A DNA stretch of 64,000 bases from Actinomycetes bacterium (GTDB lineage: Bacteria > Actinomycetota > Acidimicrobiia > Acidimicrobiales > RAAP-2): the NCBI GenBank assembly GCA_021806045.1, contig JAJZDI010000002.1, positions 169,133 through 233,132 on the forward strand, read 5' to 3'. How positions within the stretch are numbered: position 1 is the stretch's first letter; every line of letters begins with the position of its first letter. A model generated the notes under the pieces. The model worked only from the letters and a program-made list of their open reading frames with translations. It made no database searches and was not told the DNA's origin. The position numbers were made by a program, and so were the translations under genes. Shown here piece by piece: positions 51,509-60,050 of this stretch.

Positions 51509-51892
51509 CTACCCGAGGGGGCTGGTGGTGCCGTCCGGGTGGTAGCGCATCAGTCGACCGTGCTCGTCCAGCGCCACCGTGGTCACACCGCGGGCGGCGA
51601 GGACCTCGCCGAAGCGGATGGTCCGGGCCGCCTCCGAGATGGACGTGTCCAGCTCCGCGTTGAACACCACCTGCTCCTCAGCAGTCAGGTTCCGCTCGTC
51701 GAGCTCACCGGCGAGCGCTGCCTCGACCCGGCGACGGGCCGCAGAGGTCTGTGCGGACACGGCGCGGCCGACGCGAGCCCAGTGGTCGAGTTGCTGCTTG
51801 GCCGATCGGGACTGCCGCGCACCTTCGACCGCGGCAGCGTCCATCAGGTCCGCCGCCACACGGGTCGGGCGATCCGTTGCAGCCTTCACCAT
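51509..51892 (-). CDS. ParD-like antitoxin of the zeta pair
   Basis: A 127-residue protein. MVKAATDRPTRVAADLMDAA, then EGARQSRSAKQQLDHWARVGRAV is the ParD-like (TA-associated) domain; a C-terminal ARTIRFGEVLAARGVTTVAL and DEHGRLMRYHPDG follow. It should neutralise the zeta-type kinase encoded next. ATG at 51892 is set by GGAGGT seven bases upstream. Confidence 0.78.
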   Translation of the reverse strand: MVKAATDRPTRVAADLMDAAAVEGARQSRSAKQQLDHWARVGRAVSAQTSAARRRVEAALAGELDERNLTAEEQVVFNAELDTSISEAARTIRFGEVLAARGVTTVALDEHGRLMRYHPDGTTSPLG

Positions 51893-51913
51893 GACCACCT
51901 CCTTGTCGCACAA

Positions 51914-51928
51914 TGCTACACCGTAGCA
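51914..51928 (-). promoter_or_regulatory. Putative autoregulatory operator TGCTAC-ACC-GTAGCA
   Basis: A perfect six-base inverted repeat with a three-base centre lies 21 bases upstream of the antitoxin ATG; a further TGCTAC half site follows at 51932-51937. Fits autorepression by the antitoxin. Confidence 0.5.
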
Positions 51929-52004
51929 GTGTGCTACGCCGCCTCGATGCTGCCGCAGACCGGGGCCGACCCCGTGCACGCTGGCATGTGCTGGTGGGCG
52001 GCTC

Positions 52005-52024
52005 CACCACCATGCTCGGTGGTG
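52005..52024 (-). terminator. Small hairpin after the HTH antitoxin-like gene
   Basis: CACCACC and GGTGGTG (seven pairs) with a six-base loop lie about 75 bases after the stop at 52100. No T-run. The 207 bases between 51892 and 52100 hold this hairpin and the zeta-pair promoter, nothing else that I can support. Confidence 0.3.
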
Positions 52025-52099
52025 ATCAGGCGCGCCCCGGGCCGTCGACCTGTACTGCCCGGCGCGTCGCTTCCACACGCGGAGCGACGCGGGACGTTT

Positions 52100-52372
52100 C
52101 TACGCCGTCCTCGTGACTGGCCCGTAGCGCTGCTGGGCTGCTTGCGCCGTGATTCCCAGTTCGGCCCCGATGCGCTTCCAGGAGATGCCGGCTCGCCGAG
52201 CAGCATCTACCGCGTCGCTCATCTGACGCTCGCTGCGAGCGCGAGCCAAGGCCGCTCTCCGCAGCACGTGTTCAGCCACCGCGACCTCGTCGTCGGGTGA
52301 GGGTTCGTAGTCCTCGAAGCGCTTGGCAATCTCGTCGGCATGGTCGAGGATCTCTTGTATCGAGCGTGGCAT
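52100..52372 (-). CDS. HTH antitoxin-like protein
   Basis: A 90-residue protein: an N-terminal helix PRSIQEILDHADEIAKRFED with the acidic YEPSPDDE stretch, and a C-terminal helix-turn-helix RAGISWKRIGAELGITAQAAQQRYG. It is coupled, four bases apart, to the preceding 73-residue protein. The order is toxin-like then HTH gene, the HigBA/BrnTA order. Confidence 0.65.
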   Translation of the reverse strand: MPRSIQEILDHADEIAKRFEDYEPSPDDEVAVAEHVLRRAALARARSERQMSDAVDAARRAGISWKRIGAELGITAQAAQQRYGPVTRTA

Positions 52373-52376
52373 CAGA

Positions 52377-52598
52377 TCACCTCAGGGACTTCTGGTGGAC
52401 CGGCATGGCGTGGACGATGAACTCGATGCCCTCCGCGGTAGCGGTGCCGACCTCGAGAAGGCGGCCGGCAGCTTCAGGTCCGATCAGCATGGTCAGGTCG
52501 TCGAACTCGAAGACCCGGATGGGGTGGCGGTACGTGTGCAGCATGTCGTCGTCGGCCACCCCGTGCGTGCGGGCGCTCACCAGGATGACCGGATCCAT
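52377..52598 (-). CDS. Small toxin-like protein upstream of HTH gene
   Basis: A 73-residue protein, HGVADDDMLHTYRHPIRVFEFDD, then LTMLIGPEAAGRLLEVG and a final FIVHAMPVHQKSLR. The compact beta fold with His/Arg and the AGRLLEVG stretch resembles BrnT/RelE-type toxins in layout, but I cannot name the family firmly. Coupling with an HTH gene supports a toxin-antitoxin role. Confidence 0.5.
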   Translation of the reverse strand: MDPVILVSARTHGVADDDMLHTYRHPIRVFEFDDLTMLIGPEAAGRLLEVGTATAEGIEFIVHAMPVHQKSLR

Positions 52599-52801
52599 TT
52601 TCCATCAATACAACTTGACGGTCGCCGGTGCGGCGCTCGATCGTGAGCCGCTCCGAACATCAGCGCACCTCGTTGCGTGGCCGCCGAGCCCAGGCGCCAG
52701 AGTCGGCGTCCGGCGCCCTCCTCTTGCCTCATCCCGGCTCGGAATGGGACAGTCGAACAGCGCAGACGTCTCCGGTCGAGGCACGAACCGGTCGATGCGT
52801 G

Positions 52802-53998
52802 CTACTGCTGCCACAGCACTGTCACCCGATGGCCCCTGATGGCGACGAGCTGCTGGTGTGCCTCGAACGCGCCGCCTCCCGGCAGCTCGCTCGCGTAGAT
52901 GGTCCCATCGCGAGCAATGGCGAACGACGACATGAAGAAGTACTCGCCTGCCACGGGAGCGGTCACCCCGGAGCTGGGGACGAGCCCGCTGCGCCCCAGC
53001 CGGAGGATGGAGGAACCGGATTCGACGTAGACACCGCCGTCCGGGGCCCGTACGAGCTGCGCGTACGCACCGCCGCTCCGCCGGGCCTGGCCCAGGTACT
53101 GCGCCGTTCCGCCTGGCGACACCCGCCACACCCCCCAACCGTTGACACCCGCCACGTCGATGTTGCCCGCCCCGTCGACAGCCAGAGGGCCGAACTCGCC
53201 GAGCACGTGGGGAAGCTCGGGGAAGGTCGCCTGCCGGGCTTCCACGACCTGCAGGCGGCCGGTCGGGGTGAGACGCAGCAACTGCTCGGTGGTGGCCAGG
53301 TAGAGCTGCCCGTCCGGGGCGAGTGCGATGTGCGGCCCGGCGCCCAGCGAGGTCGTACGGGCGACGGCCCCATCCGCCACCAGGCGGACGGACGGGGTAC
53401 CGGACACGTCGCCAGCGCCGACCCCGTCGCCCGCGACGATCCGGATCGTCCCGGCCACGTCCACTACCCGCACCCGGCCCAGGTCGACGAACCACAGCGA
53501 ACCGTCGGAGCCGAACGTGAGGTCGTACGGCGACTCGAGCTCGGCACGGAGGGCCGGTCCGCCGTCGCCCGTGACCCCCGCGGTGCCGTCACCGGCCACC
53601 ACGGCAAAGCGTCCGTCGGTGCGTCGGACGACGATCTCGTGCTGCGCCGGAGCGGCTACGTAGAGGGCCCCATCCGGGCCCACAGCCACGTCACCCGCCA
53701 CCTTGAGGGAAACCTCCCGTCCCCGGGGAAGGCTCCCCCGTCCCCGGGGGCCGGACGTGGAGGTCGACCCACCGGTGATCGCCCGCGAAGCGTGATGACC
53801 GGCGGGACCACCCGAGCGTGCCACCATCGCGCTCGCTACGGCGACGACCAGCACCGCCGCCGCCACCAGGACCACGATCGTGCCTCGCCGCGCCCGCCAC
53901 CAGCCGCCCCCGGAGGGAACGTCGTCGATCCCGGGCGCATCGCCGGGAACATCGCCGGCCACATCGCCGGCCACGTGGTCGCCATGGCCATCGCGCAT
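52802..53998 (-). CDS. Membrane-anchored NHL/SMP30-like beta-propeller
   Basis: A 398-residue protein: a short acidic cytoplasmic start with repeated DVAGD units, one transmembrane segment (about 39-58, TIVVLVAAAVLVVAVASAM), then an extracytoplasmic beta-propeller of units such as VAVGPDGALYVAAPA, DLTFGSDGSLWFVDLGRVRV, IALAPDGQLYLATTE and AVDGAGNIDVAGVNGWGVWRV. These are NHL/gluconolactonase-type blades. Ligand unknown. It is followed on the same strand by nothing obvious and lies after the cation exporter. Confidence 0.75.
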   Translation of the reverse strand: MRDGHGDHVAGDVAGDVPGDAPGIDDVPSGGGWWRARRGTIVVLVAAAVLVVAVASAMVARSGGPAGHHASRAITGGSTSTSGPRGRGSLPRGREVSLKVAGDVAVGPDGALYVAAPAQHEIVVRRTDGRFAVVAGDGTAGVTGDGGPALRAELESPYDLTFGSDGSLWFVDLGRVRVVDVAGTIRIVAGDGVGAGDVSGTPSVRLVADGAVARTTSLGAGPHIALAPDGQLYLATTEQLLRLTPTGRLQVVEARQATFPELPHVLGEFGPLAVDGAGNIDVAGVNGWGVWRVSPGGTAQYLGQARRSGGAYAQLVRAPDGGVYVESGSSILRLGRSGLVPSSGVTAPVAGEYFFMSSFAIARDGTIYASELPGGGAFEAHQQLVAIRGHRVTVLWQQ

Positions 53999-54084
53999 GT
54001 CCCCATCCTCCCCCGGCCGACCCGGGGGATCCGTGCCCGAACGGACTCCCCTGGGCTCGCGTACCCCTCAGCTGTCCGTACCGC

Positions 54085-55029
54085 TCAGCCGTGTGTCCCC
54101 GGCTCGTGCTCGCGGTGGGCGTCCGCCTCCAGCTGGAACGTCGAGTGCTCGACGTCGAAGTGACCGGACACGCACGCCTGGAGCTCGTCGAGCACCCGGG
54201 GGGCGTGACCCGACTCGAAGCAGCCGTCCGTCACCACCACGTGGGCCGACAGCGTCGGGAGACCGCTCGACACGGCCCACACGTGGAGATCGTGCACGTC
54301 CACCACGTGCTCGGCGTCAAGGAGGTGGGAGCGGACGTCGTCCAGGTCGATGTCCTCGGGTGCCGCCTCGAGCAGGACCCGGCCCGATGCCCCGAGCAGC
54401 CGCACGGCGGTGGCCGTCATGACGGCGACGACGGCGAGCGACGCGATGGGGTCGGCCCGGTCGAAGCGGGTAGCGAGGATGACCACGCCGGCCACGGCGG
54501 TGGCACCGAAGCCGAAGAGGTCGGTCAGGATGTGGCGGAAGGCCCCCTCCACGTTGAGGTTCGACCGGTCGGCCCCGGCCAGGATCCAGGTGGCGACCAG
54601 GTTGACCCCCACCCCGGCCACGGCCACCACGACCATGGCGCCGCCGCCGGTCGATGCCGGCGTCACCAGGCGCCGGATCGCCTCCACCCCGATGATCGCC
54701 GCCACCACGACCAGGGTCACCCCGTTGAACGCGGCCGAGATCACTTCGGCCCGCAGGTAGCCGAACGTCCAGCTGCCCTCGGCCGGGCGGCGGGCCAGGC
54801 GAGCGGCGGCGATGGCGGCGGCAAGCCCGGTGGCGTCGATCAACATGTGGCCGGCGTCGGCCAGGAGAGCCAGCGACGACACCGCGAACCCGACCACCGC
54901 CTCGGTGACGAGGAAGGCGCAGATCAGCACCAGGGCGATGGTGAGCGACCGAACGTCCCCACTCCCTGGGCGGCCGTCGTGCCGGTGGCCGGCATCGCCC
55001 TGCCCACCCGGTCCCGGAGCCGCTCCCAT
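54085..55029 (-). CDS. Cation diffusion facilitator (CzcD/ZitB-like)
   Basis: A 314-residue metal/proton antiporter. Six transmembrane helices; metal-binding residues ALLADAGHMLIDATGLA (helix 2, HxxxD) and FRHILTDLFGFGATAVAG (helix 5, HxxxD) match zinc-type CDF proteins. The cytoplasmic domain has VDVHDLHVWAVSSGLPTLSAHVVV. His-rich at both ends (GHRHDG, AHREHEPGTHG). Its promoter region faces the rhodanese/dioxygenase gene across 147 bases containing a CsoR-type site, so both may answer to one signal. Confidence 0.9.
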   Translation of the reverse strand: MGAAPGPGGQGDAGHRHDGRPGSGDVRSLTIALVLICAFLVTEAVVGFAVSSLALLADAGHMLIDATGLAAAIAAARLARRPAEGSWTFGYLRAEVISAAFNGVTLVVVAAIIGVEAIRRLVTPASTGGGAMVVVAVAGVGVNLVATWILAGADRSNLNVEGAFRHILTDLFGFGATAVAGVVILATRFDRADPIASLAVVAVMTATAVRLLGASGRVLLEAAPEDIDLDDVRSHLLDAEHVVDVHDLHVWAVSSGLPTLSAHVVVTDGCFESGHAPRVLDELQACVSGHFDVEHSTFQLEADAHREHEPGTHG

Positions 55030-55098
55030 CACCGAATTCCACCACAGCCCGCCCGGTCGGCCAACCACGGCGGGCAGACGGGCCTGCGCACGGTCGTG

Positions 55099-55117
55099 AT
55101 ACCCCCCGGGGTATAGT
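55099..55117 (+). promoter_or_regulatory. CsoR/CstR-type operator overlapping a -10 element
   Basis: ATACCCCCCGGGGTAT (55099-55114) is a 16-base palindrome with seven perfect pairs. TATAGT (55112-55117) overlaps its right end and is a good plus-strand -10 for the gene at 55177. Same length and half sites as the element at 21960. CstR represses persulfide genes through such sites. Confidence 0.7.
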
Positions 55118-55176
55118 GGCGGAACCCGACGGACAGGCACTGCACCGGTGGTGCCAGACAGGGAGGTCGCCGGACC

Positions 55177-56262
55177 ATGTACGCAGACGTCACCGCCGAG
55201 ATCGTGGCCCGGGAGCTGTCGAAGGACGAGCCCCCGTTCCTCCTCGACGTACGCGAACCGGAGGAGGTCGCCACCTGGGCCATCCCCGGTGTGGTCAACA
55301 TCCCCCTCGGACAGCTCCAGGCGCGCATGGACGAGGTCCCCCGTGACCGGCGCGTGATCGCCCTGTGCGCCAGCGGCAACCGGTCGGGTGTGGCCGCGTC
55401 CGTGCTGGCGTCCGCCGGCATCGACGTGGCCAACCTGGTGGGCGGGATGAGCGCCTGGGGCCAGCTCTACGACACCGCGACCGTCGAGGTCCCCGGCGGG
55501 CTCGTGGTCCAGGTTCGCCGGCGTGGCAAGGGATGCCTGTCCTACGTCGTGGGCTCGGGCGACGAGGCCGTCGTCGTGGACCCGTCGCTCGACGTCGACC
55601 GGTACTTCGAGGTGGCCGCCGCCCACGGCTGGCGGATCACACGCGTGTTCGACACCCACCTGCACGCCGACCACCTGAGCGGTGCCCGCGACCTGGCCGA
55701 GCTGGCGGGCGCCTCTCTCCACCTCAACCCGGCCGACACCTTCGACTTCGACTACCAACCCCTCGGTGACGGCGAGTCCTTCACCTTGTCGGGCGGCACC
55801 GAAGTCTCTGTCGCCACCCTGCACACGCCCGGCCACACCCTCGGGTCCACCGTGTACGTGGTGAGCGGTTCGGTGGTGCTCAGCGGCGACACGCTGTTCG
55901 TGGACGGCGTGGGGCGCCCCGACCTGGCCGACCGGGCCGAGGAGTTCGCCCGCAACCTCTACCGCTCCCTGTCCCAGCGTGTCCTCACACTGGAGGACGA
56001 CGTCCTCGTGCTGCCCGCCCACTACGGGGACCAGGTGCCGGTGCGCACCGACGAACCGGTGGCCGCCACCGTCGGGCACCTGCGGGCGACGCTCGCGCCG
56101 CTCGCCCTCGACGAGGAGGCGTTCGTCGCCTGGGCCGCGGCCCGGGCCACCGAGCGCCCGCCCCACTACCAGCAGATCATCACGGCCAACATGGGCCGTG
56201 TGTCCCTCCCCAGCGCCGCCCTCGCCTACCTGGAGGAGGGCCCCAACCGCTGCTCGGCGTGA
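55177..56262 (+). CDS. Rhodanese-persulfide dioxygenase fusion
   Basis: A 361-residue two-domain sulfur enzyme. Residues 1-100 are a rhodanese domain with the active Cys (about 65) in ALCASGNRSGVAAS. Residues 110-361 are a metallo-beta-lactamase of the ETHE1/persulfide dioxygenase type: FDTHLHADHLSGA (about 160), HTPGHTLGS, LSGDTLFVDGVGRPDL and LPAHYGDQ. Together they would move sulfane sulfur and oxidise glutathione-like persulfide to sulfite. ATG at 55177 follows GGGAGG. The operator upstream fits a persulfide-sensing CsoR-family repressor, but none is encoded in the window. Confidence 0.9.
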   Translation: MYADVTAEIVARELSKDEPPFLLDVREPEEVATWAIPGVVNIPLGQLQARMDEVPRDRRVIALCASGNRSGVAASVLASAGIDVANLVGGMSAWGQLYDTATVEVPGGLVVQVRRRGKGCLSYVVGSGDEAVVVDPSLDVDRYFEVAAAHGWRITRVFDTHLHADHLSGARDLAELAGASLHLNPADTFDFDYQPLGDGESFTLSGGTEVSVATLHTPGHTLGSTVYVVSGSVVLSGDTLFVDGVGRPDLADRAEEFARNLYRSLSQRVLTLEDDVLVLPAHYGDQVPVRTDEPVAATVGHLRATLAPLALDEEAFVAWAAARATERPPHYQQIITANMGRVSLPSAALAYLEEGPNRCSA

Positions 56263-56280
56263 CCGGCCCCCTCGGGCCGG
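56263..56280. terminator. Bidirectional hairpin between convergent genes
   Basis: CCGGCCC-CCTC-GGGCCGG, seven perfect pairs, directly follows the dioxygenase stop and precedes the permease stop at 56290. No T-run, as is common in high-GC actinobacteria. Confidence 0.5.
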
Positions 56281-56289
56281 CCCGACCCC

Positions 56290-57600
56290 TCAGCTGGTGG
56301 TGCGGCCCCGCCGGGCCAGGGCGTCGACGGTGACGGCGGCCAGCAGGACCAGAGCGGTGATCATGTACTGGTAGTCAGCGGCCAGCCCGATGAGCCCCAT
56401 GCCGTTGTAGATGGTGGCGATGACGATGCCGCCCAGGAGCGCGTGGACCATCTTGCCCCGCCCGCCGAACAGGCTGGCACCGCCGATCACGGCGGCGGCC
56501 ACCGCGTAGAGGACCAGGGTGCCGCCGTCGACGTTGTTGGACACCGAACCCAGCCGTGCCGCGTAGAGCATCCCGCCGATACCCGCGGTGACGCCGGTCA
56601 GCACGAAGGCCCACAGCCGGTTCCACCCCAGGCTCACGCCGGACCGGCGGGCCGCCTCGGCGTTGGCGCCGATGGCGTAGAGGTAGCGGCCGAACCGGGT
56701 GCGATCGAGCATGAACGAGGTGAGCACCACCAGGGCGATCACGATGACGACGGCGTAGGGGATGCCCTGGAGGGTCACCAGCTCACCGCGGTTGGTGTTG
56801 CACACCAGCACCAGCGCCACGCCGGCGGCGGCCAGACCGACGATCTTGGCCAACGTCACCACCAGGGGGGCCGCCACCAGGCCGCTCCGGCGCCGGCTCC
56901 GGTCCCGCAGGAAGATCAACCCGCCGAAGACGACCACGGCGGCGATGGTCACGATCCACCCGGCCGCCAGGCTCAGGTTCCCGCTGGTCAGGTCCAGAAA
57001 CACGTTGTTCTCGATCCGGATCGTCCCACCGGTGCCGTTCCCATTGACCAGCCAGATGAGCACGCCTTCGCCGCCGAGCAGACCGGCCAGGGTGACGACG
57101 AACGACGGTAGCCTCAGCCGGATCACCAGCGTTCCCCACAGCGCGCCCACGGCGCCGGTGACGACGACCCCCACCGGCATGGCGAACCACAGCGGGAGTG
57201 GATGGGGCGGACCGATCATGATGGCGGTGATGGCCGCCCCGATGGCGCTCACGTACCCGACGGACAGGTCGATCTCGCCCAGCACCAGCAGCCACACCTC
57301 GGCCATACCCAGGACGACGAACGTCGATCCCTGTATCAGGAGGTTGGTGATGTTCCCGGCCGACAGGAAGACCGAGCTCTGGGTCTGGAAGATGACGGTG
57401 AGGATGATGAGGCCACCCACCACGGGCAGCACACCGCTCTCACCGCTTCGCATCCGCTTCAACCAGGCCCGCAGGTAGCCGCCGAGGGTGGTGGCCAGCA
57501 CCGGTGCCGATGCGGCGACCTCGAGGGGCACCTCGCCGTCTGCGACCGCGCCGGTCACCGGCTCGGACGGGGTCGGTGTGTCCACGGAAGCCATCGTCAC
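56290..57600 (-). CDS. Sugar ABC transporter permease (XylH/RbsC-like)
   Basis: A 436-residue permease of the BPD_transp_2 family with about ten transmembrane segments. GNITNLLIQGSTFVVLGMAEVWLLVLGEIDLSVG is the family start, FMLDRTRFGRYLYAIGANAEAARRSGV the EAA-like cytoplasmic loop contacting the ATPase. The length, greater than RbsC, fits xylose-type XylH. GTG at 57600 overlaps the ATPase stop (GTGA); an ATG at 57594 is an alternative. Third gene of the binding protein-ATPase-permease operon. Confidence 0.88.
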   Translation of the reverse strand: MTMASVDTPTPSEPVTGAVADGEVPLEVAASAPVLATTLGGYLRAWLKRMRSGESGVLPVVGGLIILTVIFQTQSSVFLSAGNITNLLIQGSTFVVLGMAEVWLLVLGEIDLSVGYVSAIGAAITAIMIGPPHPLPLWFAMPVGVVVTGAVGALWGTLVIRLRLPSFVVTLAGLLGGEGVLIWLVNGNGTGGTIRIENNVFLDLTSGNLSLAAGWIVTIAAVVVFGGLIFLRDRSRRRSGLVAAPLVVTLAKIVGLAAAGVALVLVCNTNRGELVTLQGIPYAVVIVIALVVLTSFMLDRTRFGRYLYAIGANAEAARRSGVSLGWNRLWAFVLTGVTAGIGGMLYAARLGSVSNNVDGGTLVLYAVAAAVIGGASLFGGRGKMVHALLGGIVIATIYNGMGLIGLAADYQYMITALVLLAAVTVDALARRGRTTS

Positions 57601-58430
57601 TCCCCCGTGCCCGGGTGGTGTCCCCGGCCGTTCGTCGGGGCGCCGTTGCCGTTGGCGGCGCCAGTGGTGATCAGCTCGACCGCCCGCTGGGTGTCGTAGT
57701 CGGTGATCGGCCCGCTGTCGACCAACCGCCCGAGGTAGAGGACGGCCAGACGGTCGGCCACGGCGAAGACGTCGGACAGGTTGTGGGAGATCACGATGAC
57801 GGCGATCCCCCGCTCGGCCAGCCGCTTGATGAGGTCGAGGACCTGGGCGGTCTGGGACACGCCCAGTGCGGCCGTGGGCTCGTCCATGATCACCAGCTTG
57901 GCGTCGCGCATGACGGCACGGGCGACGGCCACCGACTGGCGCTGACCACCCGACAGCGAGCCCACCGGTTGGCGGACCGACTGGACGGTGGTGACCGACA
58001 GGTCGGCGAGGGTCTGCTTGGCCGTCAGCTCCATGCGGTTCTCATCGAGGAGACGCTTGGAGAGGATCTCGTGGCCCAGGTACATGTTCTGGACGATGTC
58101 CAGGTTGTCGCAGAGGGCGAGGTCCTGGTACACGGTGGCGATCCCCAGGTCGTCGGCCTCCCGAGGGCTGCGGATCGACACCGGCTCGCCGCACCAGCGG
58201 ATCTCACCCGAGGTGGGCGCCCAGATGCCCGAGATGGTCTTGATCAGGGTCGATTTGCCGGCGCCGTTGTCGCCGACCAGCGCGGTGACCTGACCGGCGG
58301 GGACATCGAGATCGACGTGGACCAGGGCCTGGACGGCCCCGAAGCTCTTGGAGATGCCCCGCAGCTGGAGGAGGGGCGCACCCTCCGCAGCCGGCGCCCC
58401 CCCGGGCCTACCCTCCGCAACGACAGTCAT
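57597..58430 (-). CDS. Sugar ABC transporter ATP-binding protein, single-domain
   Basis: A 277-residue ABC ATPase. Walker A GDNGAGKSTLIKTI, signature VGSLSGGQRQSVAVARAV and Walker B LVIMDEPTAALG are intact. It has one ATPase domain, unlike the doubled RbsA/XylG, as in FrcA-type systems, so it would act as a homodimer. The start codon at 58430 lies in the loop of a 12-bp hairpin. Confidence 0.9.
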   Translation of the reverse strand: MTVVAEGRPGGAPAAEGAPLLQLRGISKSFGAVQALVHVDLDVPAGQVTALVGDNGAGKSTLIKTISGIWAPTSGEIRWCGEPVSIRSPREADDLGIATVYQDLALCDNLDIVQNMYLGHEILSKRLLDENRMELTAKQTLADLSVTTVQSVRQPVGSLSGGQRQSVAVARAVMRDAKLVIMDEPTAALGVSQTAQVLDLIKRLAERGIAVIVISHNLSDVFAVADRLAVLYLGRLVDSGPITDYDTQRAVELITTGAANGNGAPTNGRGHHPGTGE

Positions 58431-58445
58431 CGCTGCGGAGGGTAG
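58408..58445 (-). promoter_or_regulatory. 12-bp perfect hairpin with the ATPase start codon in its loop
   Basis: CTACCCTCCGCA (58408-58419) and TGCGGAGGGTAG (58434-58445) are exact complements with a 14-base loop holding the ATG at 58430. It lies 25 bases after the binding-protein stop. A strong stem here would protect the binding-protein mRNA end and hinder translation or transcription of the next genes, giving excess binding protein. Confidence 0.7.
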
Positions 58446-58470
58446 CCCAGATCGTGGGGGGCCACTCGGA

Positions 58471-59685
58471 TCAGCTGATGCCGTACTTGGTGCAGTCGGC
58501 AGCGAACGCCGAGGTGCACAGCTCAGCCGGGGTGACGAACTTGTCCTTGATGACGGTGGACTCCATCGTCTGGGCGGTGACCCACTCCGGGGTGAGGAGG
58601 ACCGACTTCACGGCCACGTTGGCCGTCGTGTCCTGCGTGGTGCCGTTCACCAGTCCCGCCGGCGGGGTCTTCCCGGCCCGCAGGTACAGGGCCAGCGTCG
58701 CTGCCGCCTGGGCCTCCAGGTAGATCGGCTTGTAGGCGGTGCCGCACTGGTAGCCCGAGAGGATGTTCTGCAGGCCGACGGTGGTGGCGTCCTGGCCGGT
58801 GATGGGGAAGGTCTGCGGCTTCACACCCTGGCCCTGCAGCCACTGGATGATCGGCGCCGCGTTCTCGTCGTTGGGCACGAGGGCCGAGTTGACACCCGGA
58901 TGGGCGGCGTAGGCCTGCTGGAACTCGGTGAGTGCCGTCGCCGGCGTCCACGTCCCGGCCGGTGTGGCCGCCTTCACCCAGCCCGCCGAGGCGAACTTGG
59001 GATCGAGGACCCCGTTGTAGCCCTGGGCGAAGAGGGTGGCGTTGTTGTCGGTGGGCGAGCCGGTCATGACGATCATGTTCGGCTTGGTGACGTGCCAGGC
59101 GGCGACGCAGCTGACCATGCCCTGGCCGATCAGCTTCCCGACCTCCACGTTGTTGAAGCTGACGTAGTAGTCACGGGTGCCGCCGAGGGTGAGGCGGTCG
59201 TAGTCGATGACCGGCACGCCGTGCTGCTTGGCGTAGTTCTCGATGGCCGTCCCGGTGCCCGAGTCGAGCGGGTCGACGACCAGCACGCTGGCACCGGCGG
59301 TGATGTCCGACTGGGCGTCGGTCAGCTGGGTCGAGTCGCTGCCCTGGGCGTTCTGGATGATGAAGTCCGACGACGACAGGCCCGCCTTGGTGAACGACTC
59401 CTGGAGGTAGGGAGCGTCGAACTGGGTGTAGCGGGCCGAGGAGACCGTGTCCGGCAGGATCACGGCGATCTTCCCCTTGCCCTCCGCTGCCAGGCTCTTC
59501 AGCTGGGTCATCACCGAGAAATCGTTGGTGAACGACGTCGCCGTGATGTTCGGGGTGTTGGAGGAACCACCCGATGCGGCGGTGGTGCTCGATGACGTGC
59601 TGCTGCTGCTGCAGGCCGACGCGATCACGCCGCCCATGAGCACCATCGCCCCGATCGCCTTCCGACTCGTCAGTCTCAGTCTCAC
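58471..59685 (-). CDS. Sugar ABC transporter substrate-binding lipoprotein (XylF-like)
   Basis: A 404-residue periplasmic-binding-protein type 1 lipoprotein. The signal peptide ends in a lipobox GGVIASAC, then a Ser/Thr linker. DPLDSGTGTAIENYAKQHGVPVIDYDR and ITGQDATTVGLQNILSGYQCGTAYKPIYLEAQ match XylF-type xylose-binding proteins. GTG at 59685 follows GGGGAG. First gene of the operon; substrate is probably a pentose. Confidence 0.88.
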   Translation of the reverse strand: MRLRLTSRKAIGAMVLMGGVIASACSSSSTSSSTTAASGGSSNTPNITATSFTNDFSVMTQLKSLAAEGKGKIAVILPDTVSSARYTQFDAPYLQESFTKAGLSSSDFIIQNAQGSDSTQLTDAQSDITAGASVLVVDPLDSGTGTAIENYAKQHGVPVIDYDRLTLGGTRDYYVSFNNVEVGKLIGQGMVSCVAAWHVTKPNMIVMTGSPTDNNATLFAQGYNGVLDPKFASAGWVKAATPAGTWTPATALTEFQQAYAAHPGVNSALVPNDENAAPIIQWLQGQGVKPQTFPITGQDATTVGLQNILSGYQCGTAYKPIYLEAQAAATLALYLRAGKTPPAGLVNGTTQDTTANVAVKSVLLTPEWVTAQTMESTVIKDKFVTPAELCTSAFAADCTKYGIS

Positions 59686-59892
59686 TGCAACTCCCCCTGG
59701 TCGTAGGTACATGCCTGGTGGGTCGTGTCCGTCCGCGGCCACACGGTGCGCTCCGGGCACCTCACCGCCGTGAAGATCGGCTCGGCGACGACGAGGCGTC
59801 CCATCGCGTTGTTCCCTCTGGCCCGTCCGGACCTCGACTGTCGGCGTCCGGAAGGGTCCCGAGCGCCGAGCCCGAACCTACACCCCGCGTGA

Positions 59893-59912
59893 ACGGAACG
59901 TGTCGTTTCCGT
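59893..59912 (-). promoter_or_regulatory. Inverted repeat upstream of the sugar operon
   Basis: ACGGAA-CGTGTCGT-TTCCGT is a six-base inverted repeat with eight-base centre, about 208 bases before the lipoprotein start. It could be a LacI- or ROK-type operator. The 365 bases from 59686 to 60050 hold this repeat and a nine-base match (59975-59983) to the tRNA-Val 3' end, and no gene that I can support. Confidence 0.35.
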
Positions 59913-60050
59913 GACAACTCGATGTCGACACCCACGTCAGCGGCAGTCGATCCCGGGTCGTCCACGTACGAACTTGTGGGCGCTGGCGTGTTCCGCACCA
60001 TGGCGTGGCGGACGCCATGTCCCAGGACATGGTGGACGCCTGCTGGGGTC

